Positions 7,918 through 14,647 of a stretch of 64,000 nt of DNA are shown piece by piece; the stretch's first letter is position 1, and every line of letters begins with the position of its first letter. The position numbers and the translations under genes are program-made. The DNA is from Rossellomorea marisflavi (lineage in GTDB: Bacteria; Bacillota; Bacilli; Bacillales; Bacillaceae_B). A model generated the notes under the pieces. That model had not been told where the DNA came from. It saw only the letters and a program-made list of their open reading frames with translations, and made no database searches. The stretch is taken from contig NZ_LGUE01000004.1 of assembly GCF_001274775.1 (NCBI RefSeq), positions 232,163 to 296,162 on the forward strand, read 5' to 3'.

Positions 7918-8502
7918 ATGCGTTCATTCGATAGAAGCCAGCCCGATCTGCCAGTGTGGATCTCGGCACAATCCAGGGAATACGAAACGGAGACCCTCCT
8001 CCAACTGCTTCAATCGATGCTGACCGATATGGAGGAAAGTGGACGCACCCTCGTCATTTTCTGTATTGGATCCGATCGGTACGTAGGAGATTCATTGGGG
8101 CCACTTGTCGGAACGATGCTCACCCGGTTTTCGATCCCTTCACCTGTCTATGGAACCCTTGAAACGCCCATTCACGCTTTTAATCTTAAACCAACGTTGA
8201 AAGCCATCCAGAAAACGCACCGTGACCCATTCATCATGACGGTGGACGCTGCACTCGGGAAACAAGATGCGGTCGGTTCCATCCTTTTCAACACCGGCCC
8301 CCTCACCCCGGGGAAGGCACTCGAGAAGATGCTTCCTGAAGTCGGGGACTGTCACTTCCAGGGGATTGTGAATTCCGCCGATCCCCTTCCCTCTTCCCAG
8401 TTCCTGAATGACACCCGCCTGTACACCGTGATGACGCTCGCTGAGCGAATATCCGCCATCATTCAAGAAGCCCATATACGCAAAGAAGCAGGGACCCTTT
8501 GA
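7918..8502 (+). CDS. yyaC: Spore protease-related protein YyaC
   Basis: A 194-residue protein of the YyaC family, related to the germination protease fold. Recognisable segments are IFCIGSDRYVGDSLGPLVGT (about residues 44-63), PVYGTLETPIHAFNL and IMTVDAALGKQDAVGSI (about 104-120). The conserved aspartates in GSDRYVGDSLGP are the expected metal/catalytic-site residues of this fold. YyaC is found in spore formers, which supports the sporulating nature of the host. AAAGGAGC precedes the ATG. It is monocistronic with a terminator overlapping its stop. Confidence 0.88.
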   Translation: MRSFDRSQPDLPVWISAQSREYETETLLQLLQSMLTDMEESGRTLVIFCIGSDRYVGDSLGPLVGTMLTRFSIPSPVYGTLETPIHAFNLKPTLKAIQKTHRDPFIMTVDAALGKQDAVGSILFNTGPLTPGKALEKMLPEVGDCHFQGIVNSADPLPSSQFLNDTRLYTVMTLAERISAIIQEAHIRKEAGTL

Positions 8503-8518
8503 GGTCCCTGCTTCTTTT
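8484..8518. terminator. Bidirectional terminator between yyaC and the citrate transporter gene
   Basis: GAAGCAGGGACC and GGTCCCTGCTTC form a 12-bp stem around a short loop carrying the yyaC stop codon, followed by TTTTAT. It serves both convergent genes. Confidence 0.85.
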
Positions 8519-8519
8519 A

Positions 8520-9833
8520 TTAGAGAATGGCTCCTGTGATGAAACCAACGATGATAATGATGACGGAACAGAATAGCGCCCATTTGATGGCATATTTCTG
8601 AAGATCACCAATATCGGTTTTCACCATCCCTACCAGCAACAGCGTGGATGCCACAAGCGGACTCAGGAAATGGACCGGTTGCCCGAGGACAGACGCCCGT
8701 GCGATTTCAAGCGGACTCACCCCATATGCCGCTCCTGCTTCTGCAAGGATTGGAAGCACCCCGAAGTAATATGCATCGTTTGATAACACAAAGGTGAATG
8801 GCATGCTCGTGATGGCCACGACGAGAGGGAAGAATTTCCCCACGGACTCCGGGATGATCGAGACGAGGGAATTCGAAATGGCATTGACCATTTCCGTACC
8901 CGAGAAGATTCCGGAGAAGATCCCTGCTGCGAATACAAGAAGCACGACGGTCATGGCATTCCCCGCATGGGAGAGGATCCGCTCCTTCTGTTCTTCAAGA
9001 TTCGGATAGTTGATGACGGTGGCCAAGACGAAGCCGAGAAGGAAAAGCACCGGGATCGGCATGAGGCCCATGACCAGGATGGTCATAACCGTCACGACGA
9101 GGATCAGGTTGATCCAGCGGAGTTTTGGACGCTTGCAGCTCTCTTCCAGGGCAAATGATGCTGCGGCCTCGTTTTGGCTCAACTCCTCTGTGCTATGTTC
9201 ATCAAGGGAGATGACGCCGATCCTCTCCCGTTCTTTCTTTCCAAGAAAGTATGACATCAGGAGGATTGCACCCATCCCGGACAACATCGTCGGGATCATC
9301 GGGATAAAGAATTCATTCGCATCAAGTCCCAAAGCGGCAATGGCCCGGGTCGCCGGTCCTCCCCAGGGCGTCATGCCGCTCATGATGCTGACAGACATGA
9401 GCGAAATCGTGGCGAGGATCAGCGGGTTCATCCCGATGCGCAGGTACAGGGCGAGCATCGCGGAGATTGTGATCATGTGGGTAGTCGTCCCGTCCCCATC
9501 AAGGGCGACAGTCATGGCAATCACGGCCGTCCCAATGGCGATCTTGAGTGGGTCACCTTTGACGATCTTCATCATCTTCTGGATGAGGGGATCAAACAGC
9601 CCCGCATCGATCATGATCCCAAAGAACAGGATGGCGAATAATAAGAGGGCCGCTGAAGGCGCAACGGTCTTCAATCCTTCGAGCATCATATCCCCCAGTT
9701 GCAGTCCGAACCCTCCTATGATGCCGAATATGACAGGCACGAGTACAAGTGAAGCCACCGGCGAAAGTTTTTTCGACATGATCAAATACGTAAAGACAAC
9801 CACCATAGAAATACCTAAAAATGTAAGCATCAT
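8520..9833 (-). CDS. CitMHS family citrate/tricarboxylate-metal transporter
   Basis: A 437-residue polytopic protein of the CitMHS family (B. subtilis CitM/CitH type), which imports citrate-like acids as divalent metal complexes with protons. Signature stretches include ALDGDGTTTHMITISAML (about residues 110-127) and MSGMTPWGGPATRAIAALG (about 151-169), and about 11-12 hydrophobic segments are visible. AAGGAGGATGAA precedes the ATG pair at 9833. A near-consensus CcpA site lies 15 bp upstream, and a large inverted repeat shared with the prpF promoter lies further up. Neighbouring LysR and PrpF-like genes suggest the substrate is aconitate, tricarballylate or a relative, not only citrate. Confidence 0.88.
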   Translation of the reverse strand: MMLTFLGISMVVVFTYLIMSKKLSPVASLVLVPVIFGIIGGFGLQLGDMMLEGLKTVAPSAALLLFAILFFGIMIDAGLFDPLIQKMMKIVKGDPLKIAIGTAVIAMTVALDGDGTTTHMITISAMLALYLRIGMNPLILATISLMSVSIMSGMTPWGGPATRAIAALGLDANEFFIPMIPTMLSGMGAILLMSYFLGKKERERIGVISLDEHSTEELSQNEAAASFALEESCKRPKLRWINLILVVTVMTILVMGLMPIPVLFLLGFVLATVINYPNLEEQKERILSHAGNAMTVVLLVFAAGIFSGIFSGTEMVNAISNSLVSIIPESVGKFFPLVVAITSMPFTFVLSNDAYYFGVLPILAEAGAAYGVSPLEIARASVLGQPVHFLSPLVASTLLLVGMVKTDIGDLQKYAIKWALFCSVIIIIVGFITGAIL

Positions 9834-9847
9834 TTCATCCTCCTTAT

Positions 9848-9861
9848 AGAAAACGCTTTCA
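9848..9861. promoter_or_regulatory. cre-like catabolite control site
   Basis: AGAAAACGCTTTCA (reverse TGAAAGCGTTTTCT) fits the CcpA cre consensus at all but the last position. It lies between promoter region and start of the CitMHS gene, where a bound CcpA would block transcription when glucose is present. Citrate transporter genes in B. subtilis are known CcpA targets. Confidence 0.65.
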
Positions 9862-9917
9862 ATTACCGATCTGTTTTTTCAGAAAATTGATACTATAAGA
9901 ATATGGGACGCTTACAA

Positions 9918-9945
9918 ATAAGTAAAATATAGAATTTTTACTTAT
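9918..9945. promoter_or_regulatory. Operator-like inverted repeat upstream of the CitMHS gene
   Basis: ATAAGTAAAA and TTTTTACTTAT form arms around TATAGAA. The 12-mer TATTTTACTTAT (reverse strand, 9918-9929) recurs exactly at 10889-10900 in front of the prpF-like gene. This makes it a candidate binding site for the LysR regulator encoded between the two. Confidence 0.5.
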
Positions 9946-9960
9946 GCATATAAGTATTTT

Positions 9961-10836
9961 TTATAATCCAACAGAGATATCGACGTGCTGATTCAAAAAG
10001 TCCACAAAGTGCTTCACCGTCGCAAGCTGAAGGGAAGATTCATTATACATGAGCCATGTATCCCTTTGGACAGGCGTCCCGTCTTCGTATGTCAATCCGT
10101 ACGTATACAGGTTGTCGGAGGGTCGCAGACAGATCTCAGGCAGGATGGCGACACCGAGGTCATGCTTGACCATTTCCTTGCACGTTCCCTGGCGATCCGT
10201 ATCCATCGTCGTTGAGGGCGGTTCATTGAAGCGGTCATTCCACCAGCCCGTCATCAGGTTTTTCAAAGAGGAGTCGGTGTTATATTGAATGAACGGAAGC
10301 TCCGGCAGACGTTCGATATCGACTTCGTTCTTCGATATGAGAAAAAGTCTTTCTTTATGAAGGAGCTTCTTCTTCCCGTTCCATTGATAATCCCCTCGCA
10401 TAATGCCAAGCTGGACGCTTGATGAATCGAGCAGCCCTTTAATGAACGTACTCCACCCCGTCTTCACGCTGAACTGGACGTTCGGATAGAGGGTTGAGAA
10501 TTCTTTCAGGATCTTCGGAAGCTTGTACTGGGCAAAGTTGCTTGATACACCGAGTCGCAATGTGCCACGCACATCATCTCGCATGTTGAGCATATAGTCC
10601 TTCGTCTTTTGAAGCTTCTCCTGCATTTCTTCAGCGTACTGGGCCAGATACAAGCCTTCACTCGTCCACTCGATCCCCCCTTTGATCTTATAGAATAGAT
10701 TGATTCCAAACTCCTTCTCCAGGTTTTTAAGGCGGTACGTCAATGCCGGCTGGGAGATGTAAAGCCGCTCTGAAGCCCTGCTGATGTTCTTCTCTTCCAG
10801 CAGGACGCTGAGAGCGGTCCAATCCTTTTCATCCAT
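9961..10836 (-). CDS. LysR family regulator of the tricarboxylate cluster
   Basis: A 291-residue LysR-type regulator with an N-terminal helix-turn-helix (ISRASERLYISQPALTYRLKNLEKEFG, about residues 17-43, in two runs ISRASERLY and SQPALTYRLKNLE) and an effector domain starting at LRLGVSSNFAQYKL (about 92). AGGAGTG precedes ATG 10836; an in-frame GTG at 10845 lies inside that ribosome site and is not the start. The gene lies downstream-facing to the CitMHS gene and diverges from the prpF-like gene. Both targets carry the same 12-bp motif upstream. A tricarboxylate is the probable inducer, by context only. Confidence 0.85.
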   Translation of the reverse strand: MDEKDWTALSVLLEEKNISRASERLYISQPALTYRLKNLEKEFGINLFYKIKGGIEWTSEGLYLAQYAEEMQEKLQKTKDYMLNMRDDVRGTLRLGVSSNFAQYKLPKILKEFSTLYPNVQFSVKTGWSTFIKGLLDSSSVQLGIMRGDYQWNGKKKLLHKERLFLISKNEVDIERLPELPFIQYNTDSSLKNLMTGWWNDRFNEPPSTTMDTDRQGTCKEMVKHDLGVAILPEICLRPSDNLYTYGLTYEDGTPVQRDTWLMYNESSLQLATVKHFVDFLNQHVDISVGL

Positions 10837-10888
10837 GCAAATCACTCCTGATTATAAGTATTTTTTTGATGTTTACGACTAAATTATC

Positions 10889-10900
10889 TATTTTACTTAT
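10889..10900. promoter_or_regulatory. Operator-like 12-mer upstream of the prpF-like gene
   Basis: TATTTTACTTAT matches exactly the reverse complement of 9918-9929 in the CitMHS promoter. It sits in the divergent lysR/prpF control region, near the probable -35 region of the rightward promoter (a CATACTATAG -10-like box follows). Confidence 0.5.
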
Positions 10901-10961
10901 AGCTATTCTTATCATACTATAGGGAGCAACAAAAGTGGATTCCTGAAAGGTGGTTTTTTCT

Positions 10962-12092
10962 ATGAAAGTTCCAGTTGTGATCATGCGCGGAGGTACGAGT
11001 AAAGGAGTGTTCCTGAATAAAAAGGATATGCCCGGGGACCGTTCCCTTTGGGAGGAATTTCTCCTGGATATCATGGGGAGCCCCGATCAGCGTCAGATTG
11101 ATGGTCTCGGAGGGGCGAATTCCCTGACGAGCAAGGCTGCCATCATCCAGGCTTCCTCCATTGAGGGGATCGATATCGAGTATACCTTCGCCCAGGTGAG
11201 CATCGGAAATCAGATGGTGGACTTCAGCGGAAACTGTGGTAACATCTCGTCAGCGGTGGGACCGTATGCCATTGAGCAGGGGCTGGTAAAGGTGAAGGAA
11301 CCACTCACTGCCGTCAGGATCCTTAATACGAATACAAATAAAGTCATCACGGCAGAAGTGGAAGTGGAAGACGGCAGGGTGAAAACCGAAGGGACTACGA
11401 CCATTCCTGGTGTACCCGGATCCGGTTCGCCAATTTACCTTTCGTTCTCAAATGCTGAAGGGGCCGTGACGGGACGGGTCTACCCTACTGGAAATCCTGT
11501 TGATTCGATGACTACAGGAAGCGGGAGCACCATCCCTGTATCCATCGTCGATGCCGCCAACCCCCTTGTGTTCGTGCATGCAAGGGACGTCGGACTGGAG
11601 GGAACCGAGCTTCCCGAGGATTTCTCTGCTGAAAAGCTTGCGGAACTGGAAGATATCCGTTCCCGGGCAGCTGAACTATGCGGTTTTGCATCCAAAGAAG
11701 ACTCAACCCGTCTGTCACCGGCCATCCCGAAGATGACCATCATCGCACCTCCGAAAGATTATGTGGATGTGGTCGGGACCACCCACCACGCTTCCGACAT
11801 CGACTGCCTGATCCGCATGATGAGCATGCAGAAGCCCCATCAGGCACTCGCCATCACCGGAGCCATCTGTACGACGACCGCCGCCTTCCTGAATGATACG
11901 ATTCTATCGGATATCCTTGAAGTGAAAGAGGATATTGTCAGACTTGGACATCCCGGGGGTATCATGCAGACCAAGGTGGACCTCGTTGCCGGACATATCA
12001 GCGCCATCAAAGTCGTGAGGACCGCCCGGACGATCCTTGAGGGATCCGTCCATACGAAGAAAGATTACACCTCTGCCGTCCAGTCGGCATGA
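10962..12092 (+). CDS. PrpF-like aconitate/methylaconitate isomerase
   Basis: A 376-residue protein of the PrpF/DUF453 family, which has a diaminopimelate-epimerase-like fold and shifts double bonds or isomerises aconitate-type acids. Visible motifs are RGGTSKGVF (about residues 9-17), MGSPDQRQIDGLGGANSLTSK (about 38-58 in two runs) and the catalytic loop GNCGNISSAVGP (about 91-102) with its conserved cysteine. AAAGGTGG precedes ATG 10962; the GTG at 10950 overlaps it and is rejected. Beside a CitMHS transporter and LysR regulator it resembles the aconitate isomerase plus transporter operon reported for trans-aconitate in B. thuringiensis. Exact substrate is unproven. Confidence 0.85.
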   Translation: MKVPVVIMRGGTSKGVFLNKKDMPGDRSLWEEFLLDIMGSPDQRQIDGLGGANSLTSKAAIIQASSIEGIDIEYTFAQVSIGNQMVDFSGNCGNISSAVGPYAIEQGLVKVKEPLTAVRILNTNTNKVITAEVEVEDGRVKTEGTTTIPGVPGSGSPIYLSFSNAEGAVTGRVYPTGNPVDSMTTGSGSTIPVSIVDAANPLVFVHARDVGLEGTELPEDFSAEKLAELEDIRSRAAELCGFASKEDSTRLSPAIPKMTIIAPPKDYVDVVGTTHHASDIDCLIRMMSMQKPHQALAITGAICTTTAAFLNDTILSDILEVKEDIVRLGHPGGIMQTKVDLVAGHISAIKVVRTARTILEGSVHTKKDYTSAVQSA

Positions 12093-12100
12093 CGAGCAAA

Positions 12101-12140
12101 GAACCGGATCGCCTACTCTTGCCATCCGGTTCACTCTTTT
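12101..12140 (+). terminator. Terminator of the prpF-like gene
   Basis: GAACCGGAT and ATCCGGTTC form a 9-bp stem with a 14-nt loop, followed by ACTCTTTTCCCC. It lies 9 bp after the stop. Confidence 0.75.
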
Positions 12141-12383
12141 CCCCACTTTTCTGCAAATCGGCGAGCCTACTTGGTCCACTCCGCTTGGGTAAAATTCCAC
12201 GTAGCGCCCTTCCTTCACCCCTACATCAATATAGAAATAGCTTTCCAGTTTCCCAATAGGATGCAGGTCATAGGCGAGCCCGGTGAAGAGATGTTCTTTA
12301 CCGTCGTGATCGATGTAGATGATCCCCTGCCCATAAGGCCCTCCATATTCGAGCTGGGTCTCAAATTCCACTCCATGCCTCAA
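12134..12383 (-). pseudogene. Truncated YwqK/MORN-repeat-like protein remnant
   Basis: Reading leftward from ATG 12383, the first about 70 residues look like a genuine protein: the segments GKEHLFTGLAYDLHPIGKLE and VKEGRYVEFYPSG follow the MORN-like repeat pattern of YwqK-family antitoxin-like proteins (typically F-G-x-x-Y-x-x-x-P-N-G-x-L). After residue 68 the similarity stops and the frame runs through the neighbouring terminator into the antisense of the prpF-like gene. The gene has therefore probably lost its 3' part. No ribosome site is obvious, and no partner is adjacent. Confidence 0.5.
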
Positions 12384-12422
12384 ACATATTCCTTGGTGAG
12401 CAGTTCTTTCATGTTGTCCTTC

Positions 12423-13283
12423 TTATAGATCCTTTTTCATATAAAAATGGGAATGGTCCCTGCCGACGTTTTCAAGGGTGCCGAACACGTCATAGCCATG
12501 CTTCTCGTAGAATCCCCTCGCCTGAAAGCTGAGGGTGTCTAGTTTGATGAAGTCGCAGCCTCGTACAGATGCAATCCGTTCAGCTTCCTGGAGGAGCCTG
12601 CTCCCGTGGCCACCGCTCCTCAGACTTTCATCCACCATGAGGATCTTGACCTCCATCCAGTTCCAGCAGATCTCTCCCACAAGGCCTCCCCTGATTTCAC
12701 CCGTTGCATCACTGAGCGTCAGTGTGATCTCCTCATATCGCCCCTTCAGATCTTCGGGGAAGTGCTTGAGGTTGAAGGAATAGAGCTTTTCTGAAATGCT
12801 TTTAGCTGCTTCGTCACCTTCCGTCCGTTGAATGGTTAGCCCATCTGAAAGGAATGCATCGGTCTGCTCTTTATGGTGCAGATCATGCTCCATCAGTCCA
12901 AGGAAATAACGAACGATGGAGATGTCTTTTTCACCGATGGTCATGATGTAATCAGCGTTCAATTCCTTGATCTCTTCTATGATTCTAAGCTTTGTTTCGG
13001 TAAATTGCCGGAACAGCTCCGCTTTTGATGCCTTCTCCATCCGTGTGACTGCCTCATGATTGAATGCATCCACTTCCGGGGCAGGGGACATGCTTTCTGC
13101 TGACCCGATTTCCCTCAGCCGATGATCCAGGAGGAATTCATCCCACGCAATGAGGTGGGCAAGTGTTTCTCCTATGTTCCATTTCCCTGGTTTGAGTGGG
13201 GTTTGCCATAGGGTATCGTCAAGCTCCATCAGGGATGCTCCCCATTCGACCATTGCATGTTGATGTTGGATGATGGTTTCCAT
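12423..13283 (-). CDS. DinB-like domain fused to GNAT acetyltransferase
   Basis: A 286-residue two-domain protein. Residues about 1-145 resemble the DinB/DfsB four-helix family: ETLAHLIAWDEFLLDHRL carries the first histidine and LMEHDLHHKEQTDAFL the later HxxxH-type metal ligands. Residues about 150-286 are a GNAT acetyltransferase with the acetyl-CoA loop DESLRSGGHGSRLLQEAER and a typical C-terminal ARGFYEKHGYDVFGTL. DinB-like enzymes in Bacillus include bacillithiol transferases. The two activities are usually separate proteins. The gene is last of three closely packed leftward genes (3 bp after the lipoprotein). Its substrate is unknown. Confidence 0.8.
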   Translation of the reverse strand: METIIQHQHAMVEWGASLMELDDTLWQTPLKPGKWNIGETLAHLIAWDEFLLDHRLREIGSAESMSPAPEVDAFNHEAVTRMEKASKAELFRQFTETKLRIIEEIKELNADYIMTIGEKDISIVRYFLGLMEHDLHHKEQTDAFLSDGLTIQRTEGDEAAKSISEKLYSFNLKHFPEDLKGRYEEITLTLSDATGEIRGGLVGEICWNWMEVKILMVDESLRSGGHGSRLLQEAERIASVRGCDFIKLDTLSFQARGFYEKHGYDVFGTLENVGRDHSHFYMKKDL

Positions 13284-13286
13284 TTC

Positions 13287-13784
13287 TCAACCCTCCTCCA
13301 GCCAGGCGTGGACTTTTTTCTTCATGTCTTGATCAAGACCCGCGGCCGATCCTTCATCTTTCATGGCTTTCTTCGCCAACTTCTTAGGGAACATACTTTC
13401 AAGGGAAGATTGATGAGTGCTTCCGTCATCGGGTTCTTCGTACTTCACCACGGTGTAGCGATTTCCTTCATCCTTTAATTGAATATGGGCAGGGAGAGAG
13501 GCTCCTGCTTGTATGTCGTCACCGGTTGCCAAGTGATACCCTTCGTATAGGGTGTAAAGATATACATCGATGGTACCGTTCCCTTCTTTCGTACCATAAA
13601 TCTTATGTACTTCAAATTGTTCGTCCGTCTTTTCGAACTTAGGTTCATTATGTTCGACGATGGCGGTAGAGATCACGTTATCCATTTCCGGAGTGACCTC
13701 CTTGTCCCCGTTCGCTATACCTTGGTTGCAGGCCGCAAGCAACGGGATCATGACCAGTGCCGGTAACCAGCTCCTTTTCCTCAT
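13287..13784 (-). CDS. Small lipoprotein, unknown function
   Basis: A 165-residue protein with a lipoprotein signal peptide (lipobox LLAAC, Cys at residue 19). The mature part is polar and mixed in charge, with VHKIYGTKEGNGTIDVYLYTLYEGY (in two halves) suggesting a beta-rich core of about 100 residues and a charged helical C-terminus. Its ATG overlaps the stop of the upstream methyltransferase gene (ATGA at 13781-13784), and its stop lies 3 bp before the DinB-GNAT gene, so the three are one operon. No family is recognised. Confidence 0.75.
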   Translation of the reverse strand: MRKRSWLPALVMIPLLAACNQGIANGDKEVTPEMDNVISTAIVEHNEPKFEKTDEQFEVHKIYGTKEGNGTIDVYLYTLYEGYHLATGDDIQAGASLPAHIQLKDEGNRYTVVKYEEPDDGSTHQSSLESMFPKKLAKKAMKDEGSAAGLDQDMKKKVHAWLEEG

Positions 13785-14542
13785 CTATCATGACTCCCTT
13801 CGAATGATCCGATGGTCACTTCTGTTTCATATGGAATGGTCAGGCTTCCCTCTTGGCAGTGCTCCCGGAAAAGTGTTCCCAGTGCGTTTACAAATGACTG
13901 ATACTCGGGGTGATCGGCCGAAGGCGTGTAGGACAGCGACAGACCATGATGAATCAATTCCTCTTCATCGAGGGTATGGGCATTATCCATCTGTACGAGT
14001 TTGATGTCTGATCCGAAAAATTCCCGTTTCGCTTTTAGATGATCACCGCTTGAATTCCCCGCCGTCTGCTTGATTGTGAAGTCCTGCAGCACATTGGAAT
14101 ACGCCTCAACGAACGGATCATCCCCCTTCATCGAATTCCAGATGAGGAGCACCCTTCCACCCGGTTTCAAGATGCGCTGGAACTCCGTGCGGCACCGGTC
14201 TTTATCCAACCAGTGGAACGCCTGTGCAACGGTGATGAAATCAACGCTTCCCGTCTCCAAAAGGGTTTCCTCTGCCGGTGCTTCCATGTAGGAAACACGT
14301 TGGTTGTCACGGCAGGTATGACGACATTCCGCCAGCATGTCGGCACTTGGTTCCACGGCCGTGATGAAGGCATTCAATTCTCCCAGCAGGCGTGTCAGTC
14401 GTCCTGTCCCGGCACCGATGTCTGCCATCCGTGATTGGTCATCAGCTCCGAGGCTTCGCATAAGTTCAAGGATGCCTTTTGGGTAAGGCGGTCTTCCTTT
14501 TGTATAAGAAGAAGCCCTTCCAGTAAATTCTGTTTTCATCAT
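13781..14542 (-). CDS. Class I SAM-dependent methyltransferase
   Basis: A 253-residue methyltransferase. The SAM-binding motif I is ADIGAGTGRLTRLL (about residues 39-52), the acidic end of strand 2 is AVEPSADML, and motif IV is DFITVAQAFHWLD (about 98-110). The last pattern is common in the trans-aconitate methyltransferase-like/Methyltransf_11 group. Start at ATG 14542 (or 14539) is chosen because GGAAGGG stands just upstream; the frame's longer version to 14572 lacks a site. First gene of a three-gene operon with a lipoprotein and a DinB-GNAT protein. Substrate is unknown. Confidence 0.82.
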   Translation of the reverse strand: MMKTEFTGRASSYTKGRPPYPKGILELMRSLGADDQSRMADIGAGTGRLTRLLGELNAFITAVEPSADMLAECRHTCRDNQRVSYMEAPAEETLLETGSVDFITVAQAFHWLDKDRCRTEFQRILKPGGRVLLIWNSMKGDDPFVEAYSNVLQDFTIKQTAGNSSGDHLKAKREFFGSDIKLVQMDNAHTLDEEELIHHGLSLSYTPSADHPEYQSFVNALGTLFREHCQEGSLTIPYETEVTIGSFEGSHDR

Positions 14543-14602
14543 GATCTTCCCTTCCACATTTTGTATTACCATCCATTTTACGCTTTTTAAAGATGTTTAC
14601 AA

Positions 14603-14642
14603 TAAAAAAATCAAACCGCTCCCCGTTTTGGAGCGGCTTGAT
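14603..14642 (-). terminator. Terminator of the PAP2 phosphatase gene
   Basis: ATCAA-CCGCTCC and GGAGCGG-CTTGAT form a long stem with one bulge and a T-rich tail in the leftward direction (TTTTTTTATT). Confidence 0.85.
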
Positions 14643-14647
14643 CCTTT

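Noticed and set aside
9010-9849. 279-codon rightward frame opposite the CitMHS gene
   Set aside because: Antisense to a complete transporter gene with good start signal; residue composition (Met/Ile/Pro/Ser-rich) is typical of a shadow.
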